Shown here: piece after piece, positions 22,616 to 32,622 of the stretch
How the letters are laid out: the number at the start of each line of letters is the position of its first letter
How positions within the stretch are numbered: the stretch's first letter is position 1
Source of the DNA: Synanceia verrucosa
Taxonomy: Eukaryota > Chordata > Actinopteri > Perciformes > Synanceiidae
Direction of reading: 5' to 3'
Assembly: GCA_029721515.1 (NCBI GenBank)
Contig: CM056559.1
Location: 9,549,001-9,613,000, forward strand
Length of the DNA stretch: 64,000 nt
Program-made: the position numbers and the translations under genes
Notes under the pieces: generated by a model
What the model was told of the DNA's origin: nothing
Databases searched by the model: none
What the model saw: the letters and a program-made list of their open reading frames with translations, nothing else

Positions 22616-25600
22616 GTGAGAACTTTAAATGGAGGTCAGACGCTTTATGCCGTCCAGTCGGACGCAGGACATGCTTGTTTTCAGTCATTTCACTATTTTG
22701 AAATTATTTCCAGGAGACTATTCTGCCTCTGCTGTATGGATCTCCTTTGAACTCTCTTTCTTCTAGTTCCCTATTTTTTCCCCCTTATCTTAATCCTTCA
22801 GTGTGGAAATGTTACATATTATGGTCTTTTTTGCTGTGATGATTATGTGGGCCTCTTTAAATCACACACAGCCTGTGCCTTATTTCCTGCCTCTCTTACT
22901 CTTTGTTCAGGTTTGATAAATGGTAGTGCTTTGCTAAGCTTTAGGCTTAATAGGTTGGCACCTGCAGTAATGTCAACTCACTTTTTGATAACCCAAATTC
23001 TTTTCTCATGAAAGCAAGTCAAAAAGAGGTGTGAGAAGATCTGCGGGTGACACCACTTCCTTATTTGTACATAAATATTGTTTGTGTTGCAACACCAACT
23101 CCCAAACTGGTTCAAGTGAAAGCACGGAGTAAAGTAAGTTTGTAATGGAATATAACCTCAGACTGACTTAAACTAAAATATTCCTTAACCTTGAACAGTG
23201 TGTGGATTAGAGTTTGTGTTAAACAGGTTTTCAGGCTGTTGTCAGCAATCATCTCCTCCCTGAGAGTACTGGTGAGCACAGATGTGGTTGGGTAGCTTCT
23301 CTTAACCTTGTTGCCCAGATGCCAAACCCCCTGCCAGGCTGTTCTGGTGCCCCACCACCCCAGGACGGCCAGCTTGCCTCTCAGCCTGCCACCAGCTGTT
23401 GCTCTAAACCAGAGGCGACTTAGTTCAAGGTCCATTATATGTCGATATTTGTACGTGTTTCTTAGGATTTCACACCTCTCTACCGCCAAACAACGGTTTA
23501 TGACTCAGCTGTTTCATTGTATTCAATGTGTGGACACAAAACTATTAGGTTTATAAATACCCAGACAAAAGTAATGTTGAATGCAAATGTACACACAAAT
23601 TGCTTAATGTTGCTTTTTCATTACTTCCCGTGTAGCTAGTTGCATGTGAAAGCATTGCTGTCGCTCACTGGCACGCCAATGCATTCCACTGTAATCTCTG
23701 TCCTGATTAAAGACAAACTGTGTTTGTGGATTACTGCAGAGGCCTTACAAAACATCCGCCGCCTTCCTCTGTGTAGGAGTATGGGGGCAAAGCTGGAGAT
23801 GACATGGCATCACGATAGATTTTAGGTGGAGCACTCACAGCAGTGCTTAGTTCTGGATAAAGGTGAAAAAAGCTGGTTGAATATGTGTTTATATACAGTA
23901 CCTACATACCGGTGTGTGTATGTGTGTTTTTTTTCCACCTCTTACCCTCACTCTCTCCTTTAGTGTTTCTCCTAATCCTCTTGTTTCCTCCTCTCCTCCT
24001 GTGCCCTTGTTTCTCGGCTGCTTTCTCCTGATCCAGTCACCCAGCTCCCTCCGTCTCCACGAGTACCTTCACTTGTCAGATTTGATTTCTTTCATCCTCT
24101 TCCTAACCCATATTTCTATATTTCTCCCCGTCTTATCGCTACCTTTCTCAATTCCCTGCATTTTTCCTCCTTCCTCCCTCATTACATTCTCTCCTTCATC
24201 TTGTCAGCATGCTGTGTGTGCGGGTGTGTTTTCGCCAGGGGGTTGCCAGGTAATGTTCTGCCCCATAGCTCCCTCTGTCCGATCAATATCACAAGGTAGG
24301 AAATTGGAAGAAAGTTTGGGCTCAGTTCTTTTCTGTGTGTGTGTGTTTATCATGTTCCTGTGTTGTTTATGCATGTGTCAGAAGCGTGTAGCTTCACACA
24401 TCTCACCGTCAGAACCAATAAGAGTTTACATGCTGAAATGCTTTGTTTGCTTTCTAACCCACGCGGTACAGAAGGGCACACCCACGCAGAGAATTAGTGC
24501 GACTGTGAGGGGAAATGAGTTACAATGTGCTATTTGGCTTCGATTGTAGTCGCTGCAAGTCAGACTTTACTTATCCCTGTATCTGCGTCTACAATCTGCG
24601 GGTGTAATGGCACTCACGGGAAATTACTGTACAGCGCTGACACTACGTTTGTCACTACTGTGTGAGCTGATAATGAGTGATGTGTTGGGGCTGACCCTGG
24701 ACCTGCAGCTTTGACCTACATCCTTTCCCTATTTCTCAAACACAAATACTCATCAACTAAACCTGCTTTTTGTTCTTATCTGTCATAATCCTCTTACAGT
24801 CTCTGACTGAGGATGTTGGTCTAGGTGATGAAAATCGTTTTTTACCCTCTGACTAAGCTGAATTGTTGATTTACCAGTCAGAAAACTTTCTGAAAATAAC
24901 AAACATATTTTGTTACTTTTATACGCAGTACACTAGACTTGTTTTGTTAAGTTTCTATTCAAAAGTGCTATTTCTTTGTTGCTTCTCTTAATTGTGCTCC
25001 CTCGCATCCCTTTGTCCCTGAGAATAATAGGAGTAGATGTGGTATTTTGAGTTGCATTCTATGCTTGCAGAGAAGCAGCTATATAAAATCAATCCATTGT
25101 GACTGCTGTTATCTCTCCTCAGCTCTGGCTTTCTCTTGGCGTCGTAGCTGCAGTGTGCTCTGCTGCTCGGCCAGGGTTGATGACTGTGTGTTAGCGTGTG
25201 CTGCTGGCTCAGTCTCTGTAGCGACGTAAAGGGCAGAACCCAGCCATCGCCTGTTGGCAAAATCAGCCGCTGGGGGCTGATGTGGGATCAGCTGGGGTGT
25301 TGTAGGAGCACAGAAATGCAGGGGGCATTTATTGCTCTCAGGCTTTGTTTGATTGAAGGTTCCCCACTTGGTTGGAGCTGCAGGTCACCACAGAGGGTTG
25401 TATTTTTAGGTTTCTACCACTGACACAGGCTTGAGAAAATGGTAAACGTAATGATTTAGATGTACTAATAGGCGCTGTAGAATGGACAGCTTGAAAGTTA
25501 TCATGACTAAAAGATTACATTGCTAGAGGATGCAGAAAGAAAACATTTGTTTGCCACAGGAAGTGCTCGTATTTACATTGACCCCAGGATGCTTTGTTTG

Positions 25601-27356
25601 ACCCCAGAGGAACAGGATGCTGCTGTCTGTTTTGGAGGCCTCACCTTTTATGAATGCTTTCCCATCCCTCTGTATATCCCTCCTTATCTTAATCCCTTTA
25701 TTTTTTTCTCATTCTCTCTTTCATCAGTCCTGACCCTCTCTCTTATGCGTTGCTCTCATATTTTGGTGCTTGTCCTGTTTTGCCCCTATATCTCAGCCTC
25801 CCCCCAACCCCACCCACCACCACTACTCCCCTATCTCTCCTCCCATCCCTGTTTTCTTAGTGTCTGGCTAGAAAAGCTTTTGTGGATAATTGATTGGTAG
25901 AAGGAGGAGATCGATGCCGTATGCCTTGACTGAGAGCTCTCTCATTTCCTCCCTGCCTCTCTCTATCTCACCCTCTTTTTTTTTCCGCCACTCCCTATCT
26001 CCTTCACTCCCTCTGGATTACTCTTTGTTTCCCTGAATCTCCACCGTAAAGTGTGAACGAAAAGAGGATTTCAAGGGCAGCAGGTGGAACCTTATCTCAT
26101 ATAAACTGGATAAAAAACATAAATGAAGGAAAATCAAACAAACTTCAGCTCCCATCAGCTATCAATGTGCTTTTCACTGTCCTTCTTGGACTCGGTTGTG
26201 TTGTGTTGTCTATGCCTCAGATGTGTTGTGAAAATGCAAGACTAAAGGTTGTACTTGCTAAGCCTCCTGCAAAATGCATCGTCACTGTTCAATTTAGGAA
26301 GTATTTAGTATGACTAATAGAAAAAGAAGACATGCTGGGTTTGAAAATATTATTAATAGTTTTGAAACTGCTATTGTGCGTCATACACCAGAGGCAATAT
26401 TGGCTCATTTAGTCAGTGGTTGTCAGCTCAACAAAAAAAAAAAAACAGTGATTGAATTTAAAAGAGTCCTGAAAAATCAATGCGAGAGATTTTTTGTCAG
26501 TTGCTGAAACATTTGAATTTAGATTTTACAGTCGTAGGATGGATTATTGCTGTAAACAGATACAATCCAACAGGCTCGCTTAAGAAGTATTTAATTGGCT
26601 GCTTCAATCATATCACGCTTGACTGCACCTGCTGTGAGCCATTTACAGTCTGGATAAAATACATATTCAAGCAGGAGGCAGAGAAACAGGAAGGCAGACA
26701 CTGTTGCATTTGTCTTGTATTGTTAAAATGATGAATTGGGGGACTCTTGTTAGGTCACACTTTATATGCATCTTTTAATTTGCTGCAGCGTGCTTTATTG
26801 CTGTCACTACAGCGTTAAAGTTGTCTGAACGATTAGATGGACTAAAAGTTGTCACAAATGTGACAGTGATTATTACAAGGGCTGAAATTTTCCTCCATTT
26901 TTCTGCCACAAAATCTCAGTGGCTCTTTAGTAAACAGGGACTAAATTTGACTGTTCATTGACGAAAGAAAGGCTGCACATCGTGAGTAATTACCCTCCTA
27001 AGAATAAAGTTGAAGCATCTGCACTTCTTCAAGTCGTTTTAAAGTGTGTGGCGACTAAAGGTAGCCTCTGCTTGTCACAGTGCACCAGTGGGCTCTTAGC
27101 AGGCCTGCAGGAGTGCTTTATGGCTTTAATAAATAGTGCTAATAGTGTGTCTTGATAGAAGGGGACATAGGGAGAGGCCATTAGAGCAGCCTGCAGTAGC
27201 TCCACTTTTTCAGCCTTTCAGAGTGCATCCATATGCCGCATAGCAGTGATAGATCAAAGGTGATGATTGACCACCTGCTATAAATACTTGCTTCTTGCAA
27301 ATTAAACACATGAAAGGTGAGCTTATATCATTCCTCTCTGTGTTTCTCTTCATTAG
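22616..27356 (+). other. arhgap35: Intron after coding exon 2
   Basis: A 4741-bp intron. Strongly pyrimidine-rich stretches lie near 23.93-24.20 kb and 25.66-26.04 kb and create long but compositionally biased open frames (for example 23914-24549). No mobile element or exon was recognised. Confidence 0.85.
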
Positions 27357-27434
27357 GGTTGAGCACGGAGGGCATCTACAGGGTCAGCGCAAACAAGGCC
27401 GAGATGGAGAGCATGCAGCGGCAGTTTGATCAAG
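27357..27434 (+). CDS. arhgap35: arhgap35 coding exon 3: RhoGAP arginine finger (residues 1294-1320)
   Basis: This 78-nt exon encodes GLSTEGIYRVSANKAEM and RQFDQ. Arg1302 in IYRVS is the catalytic arginine finger that RhoGAP domains insert into the active site of Rho to stabilise the transition state, so the GAP activity is predicted to be intact. The acceptor is CTTCATTAG and the donor is CAAG/GTACGT. Both ends are in phase 1, joining Gly1294 on the left and Asp1320 on the right. Confidence 0.96.
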
Positions 27435-28881
27435 GTACGTGACTTCTCACAGAACTCGCAGCCTGCAACTTTACACGTGCTCATTCTTTCTTTGGCTGTG
27501 CACTTACAAGCTGGGTGTGAAGAAAAGGCCACAAAGACGCGTGTCTGTTTCTATCTATAACAAGCCTGGATCCCCTTAATTAACCAGGGAGCATTAAGTC
27601 TGCAGATGGGATTGGCCTTCGCTTCCCTTTAGACAGCAGAGCTGCCTCCTCCATCTTCTACCTGCTCCTGTGTGTGCGCATGTACAAGCTCTCTCAGTGT
27701 CCAGGCGTGTGTCTATCTGCTGTGGGCAGTTAATTACCTCCAGATTGGTTTGGTTAATGAAGCATGTCGCTGCCGAGATAGATAGCGGAACAAGATAGCT
27801 TGTGTATGTGTGCGTGTGTGTGTGTGTGTGTGCATGTACGTCCACGCCTGGTTGAGGTTAAATCTAACTCAGGTAATCAGAGTTGAAGCCCCGCATTGAA
27901 TCATTCTGAGCCTCCGGCCAATGGGACGAGACAATTACAGGTGAAGCTACAGCGTAGGCGTCTTATAGCCATACTGAAGATGGCACTTCATCAGCCCAGT
28001 GAAAATTGAGATAACTCATTACAGGGGAAAGCAGCATCAGAAGCAGCGCACTTTAGAAACTGGGATCTCTGCTCGGACTGTTCAAGAACTCACTAACCGT
28101 ATCTGTATTACGTTTTTCGTACTGCCTGTCTTTCTACACAGACTACTGTTGTAAAGCAAAAAAAAAAGTTATCAGAAAATGCCTTTTTTAATTAAGTCTC
28201 ATGCTCTCTCCCTCTCACACACTCCACCAGAGTGGTGCTCTAGTGAGTCGCTGTCTTTCTGTTCATCCTACTTGTATTAAACAGAATCATCATACAGTAT
28301 CACCAATGATGCTATTTGTTATTTATTCATATTGATTATATGATGAATTGAACAAATTTGTTTGAGCCGGCTTGTCTGAAAGTTTGGTGCACAATCTGAA
28401 ACAGCCACAAGCAATGAATTATACGTGGGCGACGTGGATAAAATCCTCAAACACAGTGTAACGTCATTTTACATTGTAATAACTCCGATTTAGTACGTCT
28501 TCAAGAAAATCAATAAACAGATGGGACATTTTTGATCCACAGAATGTTCAGACTTAAATAACAGGCTTGTTACATTGATGCAAAACTCATATCAAAGTCA
28601 ATTATTTCCATAAAACTATTCATTGATTTGTTAAGTTGCCATGCTGTCTGGTTAAATGTAATAATAAGTCATTTGTATGTGGTGCTTTTGATTGGTTTCC
28701 CTGCATTTTTGTTGTGCTGTTAAGAATATATTTTCAACTTTTTTTTTTAACCTTTATTCATATTATCACACACACCAGTGTTTCCACTGCACCTCTTATT
28801 TATTGTATACATGTACTGTTATGTATATACATGGTGTATATGTCTTCAAATGTCTTCTTTTTATTTCAATACTTTTTCCAG
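27435..28881 (+). other. arhgap35: Intron after coding exon 3
   Basis: A 1447-bp intron with a TG-rich microsatellite at 27801-27832 and AT-rich sequence towards its 3' end. Nothing else was recognised in it. Confidence 0.85.
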
Positions 28882-29013
28882 ACCATAGCCTGGACCTAGT
28901 GGAGAAAGACTTCACCATAAACACAGTAGCCGGAGCCATGAAGGCCTTCTTCTCTGAGCTACCTGAGCCTCTGGTGCCCTACAGCATGCAGGGAGAGCTG
29001 GTGGAGGCCTTCA
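28882..29013 (+). CDS. arhgap35: arhgap35 coding exon 4: RhoGAP core (residues 1320-1364)
   Basis: A 132-nt exon encoding DHSLDLVEKDFTINTVAG and then the FFSELPEPLVPY segment, a RhoGAP block that shapes the Rho-binding surface. The acceptor is CTTTTTCCAG and the donor is TTCA/GTAAGT. The last base is the first base of the Lys1364 codon. A G9 run at 29036-29044, just inside the intron, resembles the G-runs that often help define donors. Confidence 0.96.
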
Positions 29014-30004
29014 GTAAGTCCTGCGACTCTGGTCTGGGGGGGGGCATGATGGGGCAGAGAGATGTGGCACTTATACCCGAGGTGTATTGGATTTTGCCTT
29101 AAATCCTTTTCCCTTCTTTGTAACTTTTCTTGAACCTAACAAGCAAAACTCTTGCAATCCCAATCCATCCATGGGGAGAATTAGATTTGTCACTCGGTGA
29201 GGAAATGGGGGAGAAAAAAAATGGATGGAGGAGAGAATATTTAAGGCTTCAGGAAGAAGGATGTGAGGATGATTGCACATGATGGAGGGATGCAGGAGCA
29301 CCATGGATAACAGGGTCTGTATGAAGTCATATGTTAGATTAATGAGGGTGCTCCTGCGCTCCCTTTGACTCTTTGTGGCCTGTAATCTGTCGGAATGGAG
29401 ATTTAAAGCATAGCTTAGTCTTGCATCGTGCCAGAGATTTACCTCCTGTCACTCACTGAGCTCTGCTTGTGGCTATTTTTTTTAAAACGCCCTGGCGAGA
29501 CTTTTCAGCCGTGACAGAGACCTGATAAAACCCCTGCAGTCTGTGCCACAATAGAGGAAGAGAAGAGAGAGAAAACACAAGTTCAGACACAAGCAAGCCT
29601 TCATTCGGTTGAAAATAGCAAATTGTGCTCAGAATTTCTTACTTTCAGGCTGAGAGGTGGAGAAAAAGAGGGCAGTTGGATTTTAGTGCATATTGTCATG
29701 GTGACGTTACTTTAAATATGCTGTTGGAAGTTGTGTTTTGACTGCCGGTGATGGATGTGCAGCAGGAGGAACCGGGGCGGTGTTAAGTCATGACGCCTCA
29801 AATCTGTTTTTGATCCACGTTGACCTCATTGTGGGAAAACAAACTCAGATTCTCCTCATTGTAAATCATGTTTGTGATGCGGACGAGAACATCTGCTATT
29901 CCCACTGCTGCTCTCTCGCACATATACACACAGGATGGACTGTGTTAGCTGGTGACGTCAGCCCTTCTGACTCACTCCTCACTGCCATCAGGCTGAACAC
30001 ACCC

Positions 30005-30035
<31 letters not shown>

Positions 30036-30422
30036 CGTGTGTGTAATCTGCAGGACAGTGTGATGGGTGTATTTTTCTCCTCTGGAATGTGTGTGGTCTT
30101 TGTCTCTTTTTTCTTTTTTTGAGAACTGTAGTTCAGAGTCCTTTTTGAATCGTGTGTGTGTGTGTGTGTGTGTTCATGTTCATGTGTGAAACTCACACTG
30201 TTGTAGGATGAAATGTTTGAGAGCTGAATCCAATTGCTTTCACTATGCTCTTCAAGCTCTCCTCTTCCCCATTGTACTCCCCCTCCGCCCCCTCAGCCAT
30301 CCCTCCTCATCTTAACTCGCACATCTTTTCCACAGATTCCCTTAATCTTTCCTTTCAGCTACTTTTCGTCCATCCTCTAACCTCTCTCGCCTCTCTCTCT
30401 CTCTCTCTCTGCCACCATTCAG
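29014..30422 (+). other. arhgap35: Intron after coding exon 4, with two TG repeats
   Basis: A 1409-bp intron. It carries TG microsatellites at 30005-30044 and 30152-30173, both in the sense orientation and within 420 nt of the next acceptor, followed by a CT-rich tract at 30385-30410 that serves as polypyrimidine tract. Confidence 0.85.
30005..30044. repeat. (TG)n microsatellite in intron
   Basis: Nearly pure TG units with two GTGC interruptions, in the sense strand of the arhgap35 intron before coding exon 5. A second, shorter TG repeat lies at 30152-30173. Confidence 0.92.
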
Positions 30423-30528
30423 AGATCAACGATAGGGAGCAGCGTTTCCAGACGATGAAGGACATTCTGCGCCGCTTCCCCAAGGAGAATTACGAGGTCT
30501 TCAAATATGTCATCAGCCACTTGAACAA
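30423..30528 (+). CDS. arhgap35: arhgap35 coding exon 5: RhoGAP helix region (residues 1364-1399)
   Basis: A 106-nt exon encoding KINDREQRFQTMKDILRR and then FPKENYEVFKYVISHLNK, matching the p190A sequence at this place. The acceptor follows a long CT run (CCACCATTCAG). The donor is AACAA/GTGAGT, leaving two bases of the Lys1399 codon; the first base of the last exon completes it. Confidence 0.96.
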
Positions 30529-30929
30529 GTGAGTGAATGAGTGAGTGATGGGGTCGGAGTCAGCCTCTGACAGCCGTGCTGACTTCCCCGCTGGTCGCTC
30601 GGTCAGGTGACGTGGTGGTGACATTACCGAAGCCAGCAAACAGACAGAAGAAAGGTCGTTTTACTCGGATTGAGTCATGATCTGTTAGTACAGTAGGGTT
30701 TGTTTTCGCAGTCTCTATTTGTATGTTAATGACTACTGGCTATCATATACAGGATAAATCTGACGGGGTCACAAGATAATGAAGAAACAAGAAAAAAATG
30801 CATGTCTGTCACATAGAATAACACTTTTCTACCATATCATTTTTTTGTCAAATAAATTATACTGCATCAAATGTTCAAATGAAACTATCCTAGAAGAATA
30901 ACTCACTTTTTGATTGAACTGCCCACAGA

Positions 30930-31100
30930 TCATGTGTACACTACTGCCATTGCCTTTAATGGTGGATTGCTCTAAAATTCATTCAAAGTTTCAGTTTATT
31001 AAACAAAGAACATGGTAAACATACCGCACATCAACATGCTAACATTGTGAGCATATTAGCATTAGCACCAGTGTCGAGTCGATAGCATGGCTCTACGTTC
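30930..31100 (+). repeat. Partial copy of the GTTAGCATG-type teleost repeat
   Basis: The segment with AACATGCTAACATTGTGAGC and then ATTAGCATTAGC shares long words, in the same orientation, with the fuller copy at 42.03-42.42 kb. The alternation of CATGCTAACA and GTTAGCATG is a hallmark of a dispersed element I know from many teleost genomes. The formal family name is not known to me. Confidence 0.6.
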
Positions 31101-31132
31101 TTCTTGTTGTGTAATTTTAAAATGTAAAATAT

Positions 31133-31294
31133 TAGAGCTGCAGCAAGTCGACTAATCAGGAACTATTTTCATTAATTAGCTTTTGGGAGAAAATGCCAAA
31201 CAGTGATTCCAGTTTCTCCAAATATAACATGACATTTAATGACATCATGTCAAAATTGAATTAATAATGAAAATAATTGTGAGTTGCAGCCCTG
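31133..31294. mobile_element. Short non-autonomous MITE with AGCTGCA/TGCAGC ends (hAT-like)
   Basis: The left end reads TAGAGCTGCAGC and the right end GTTGCAGCCCT, with AT-rich sequence containing degenerate ATTAAT words between. This is the layout of a very common teleost hAT-type MITE whose ends read TAGGGCTGCAAC. The terminal match is imperfect and I see no clear target duplication, so this is an old copy with approximate borders. Confidence 0.5.
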
Positions 31295-31443
31295 TTCTAC
31301 ACAGTATACATCAAGTCAATTCTTCAGTGAGACCATTTTAGAAAAAAAAAGAGCCTGTTTTATGCTGTTTTGTGATCTGAAGATCTAGAGGACACCATCA
31401 GGTTTTATCAGCATCATACCGTCATCATTTGAAGCATCCTGTT

Positions 31444-32061
31444 TAGGGCTGGGATAAAAAAAAAAATAGATTCAGTCGATTTTGATCGATCTCCATTTAA
31501 ATGGTTGATAATCAATTCATAAAATCCAAAGATCGATCTTTTAACTTGCGTATTTTTTTTTGCCCTGCCAGTATCGCGAGGGCATCAATTGCCATACATA
31601 CGTCTAGTCTGCCAAAACCGAAGAAGAAGAAGCTTCGCATGATCAGCATTAGTGCTGCTTTCCACCGCTTTCCAAGGAACAAGATCTCGTGAGAGTCAAA
31701 CAAACATGGCAGAAGCGAGTCCACCTCTCCTGGCACCGCCAACGAGTTTAAAAGCTGATATTTGGATGCATTTTGCATTTAAGAAGTTGGAAGAAAATGA
31801 CGAGTGGGACAAAAAACAAGTAGTATGCAAAATGTGCAACGGGAAGATAAAATACAGCGGCAATACGACGAATCTCTGCATCCATTTGACGAGACATCAC
31901 CCAGAAACACAATCGGCAGACTCGGCACGGCAGAAAATAATGGAGCATTTATTTTAACTGAAATATCCCTGACTGAATCGATATTGAATCGTGGATCGAT
32001 TCGGGACCTTGAAATATTGAATTGAATCGATCTGGAAAATCTGAATTGATACCCAGCCCTA
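31444..32061 (+). mobile_element. hAT-family element, 618 bp, with perfect 8-bp target site duplication
   Basis: The left end is TAGGGCTGGG and the right end is its exact reverse complement CCCAGCCCTA. The flanks at 31436-31443 and 32062-32069 are both ATCCTGTT, the 8-bp duplication made by hAT transposases. GATCGATC-rich subterminal sequence lies at both ends. The element carries only a BED zinc-finger reading frame and no catalytic RNase H-like domain, so it cannot move by itself. It lies in the sense direction of arhgap35 and ends 74 bp before the last exon. The intact duplication suggests a fairly recent insertion. Confidence 0.93.
31706..31957 (+). CDS. BED zinc-finger fragment of a hAT (ZBED-like) transposase, 83 residues
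   Basis: From the ATG at 31706 the frame begins MAEASPPLL and contains a complete BED finger: VCKMCNGKIKY gives the two cysteines and CIHLTRHHPE the two histidines, with an aromatic (DIWMHF) upstream as in BED domains. In full-length hAT proteins this N-terminal domain binds the element's ends. The frame stops after 83 residues, so the dimerisation and catalytic parts are missing. It lies inside the 618-bp element. Whether it is ever translated is unknown; as part of an intron it would normally be spliced out. Confidence 0.75.
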   Translation: MAEASPPLLAPPTSLKADIWMHFAFKKLEENDEWDKKQVVCKMCNGKIKYSGNTTNLCIHLTRHHPETQSADSARQKIMEHLF

Positions 32062-32135
32062 ATCCTGTTTATTTTACTATCTTGTAATAATGACGCTGTG
32101 TTAATTAGTCTTTTTGGCTTCTTTGTGTTTTGCAG

Positions 32136-32622
32136 GGTGAGCCAGAACAGCAAATTGAACCTAATGACCAGTGAGAACCTGTCCATTTGTTTCTGGCCAA
32201 CCCTGATGAGACCGGACTTCATCACCATGGACGCCCTGACTGCCACTCGCACATACCAGACAATCATCGAGAGCTTCATCCACCAGTGCGCGTACTTCTT
32301 CTACAATCAGCCTCTGGCCGACGGCCTCCCCGGCTCCCCCACCTCCACGCTCTCCTCCGGAGGAACCTCGGCCTACTCCTGCATGGCTGGAGGCTACTCA
32401 TCCTCGCCGACTCCGTCCCCGGCGCCCTACGTCCTCCCAGCCACCCCTCCTGTCATCCCACACTACGGCCCTCCCATCCATCACCACCATCACCACCACC
32501 ACCACCACCACCATCAGTCCCCACCCCACTCACCACCTCCTACTCCTCAGTCCCCCATCCCAGCCCTGCTGCCGCCCTCCCTGCACCCCCATCACCCCCC
32601 TACAGAACAACACACGCTGTGA
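32136..32622 (+). CDS. arhgap35: arhgap35 last coding exon: end of RhoGAP and proline/histidine-rich tail (residues 1399-1560)
   Basis: The exon completes Lys1399 and continues VSQNSKLNLMTSENLSICFW, with Asn1413 of the conserved RhoGAP TSEN motif, then PTLMRPD and ALTATRTYQTII. The fold ends near 1450. The tail is rich in Ser, Pro, Gly and Tyr and carries 12 consecutive histidines at residues 1514-1525 (32479-32514). Directly after comes SPPHSPPPTPQSP, which keeps the four-residue spacing of Ser1527, Ser1531, Thr1535 and Ser1538, the equivalents of the mammalian GSK3/ERK-phosphorylated tail that lowers p190A activity. The protein ends HTL, as in human. The histidine run and longer tail explain much of the extra length over mammals. 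Confidence 0.96.

Larger units (their letters stand above)
30529..32135 (+). other. arhgap35: Intron before the last exon, largely made of mobile elements
   Basis: A 1607-bp intron. From left to right it holds a piece of the GTTAGCATG-type teleost repeat (about 30.93-31.10 kb), a GAGCTGCAG-ended MITE (about 31133-31294) and a 618-bp hAT copy (31444-32061). About 0.95 kb of the intron is recognisable repeat. The remaining 74 bp before the exon include the polypyrimidine tract and the TTTTGCAG acceptor. Confidence 0.85.
14028..32622 (+). other. arhgap35: arhgap35 transcript region, splice acceptor to stop codon (six exons, CDS 14140-32622)
   Basis: p190RhoGAP-A is a cytosolic and cortical GTPase-activating protein that switches off RhoA and so controls actin, adhesion and cell migration. 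The spliced CDS is 14140-17877, 22474-22615, 27357-27434, 28882-29013, 30423-30528 and 32136-32622. It sums to 4683 nt, giving 1560 residues. Every intron starts with GT and ends with AG, and the phases run 0, 1, 1, 1, 2. Order of domains: N-terminal GTPase-like domain, four FF domains (about 265-550), two pseudoGTPase domains (about 595-770 and 798-950), a tyrosine- and basic-rich linker, the RhoGAP domain (about 1265-1450) and a proline-rich tail. Exon layout and motifs match ARHGAP35 rather than ARHGAP5. Length is about 60 residues more than human, largely in the tail. Fish usually have two copies; I cannot say which this is. Confidence 0.96.

Noticed and set aside
23914..24549. 211-codon open frame on the + strand
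   Set aside because: Arises from a long C/T-rich tract in an intron; Ser/Pro/Leu-rich composition with no motif.
14140..32622. Assignment to ARHGAP5 (p190-B)
   Set aside because: Start sequence, FF1, the two phosphotyrosine motifs and the SPPPTPQSP...HTL tail follow ARHGAP35, not ARHGAP5.
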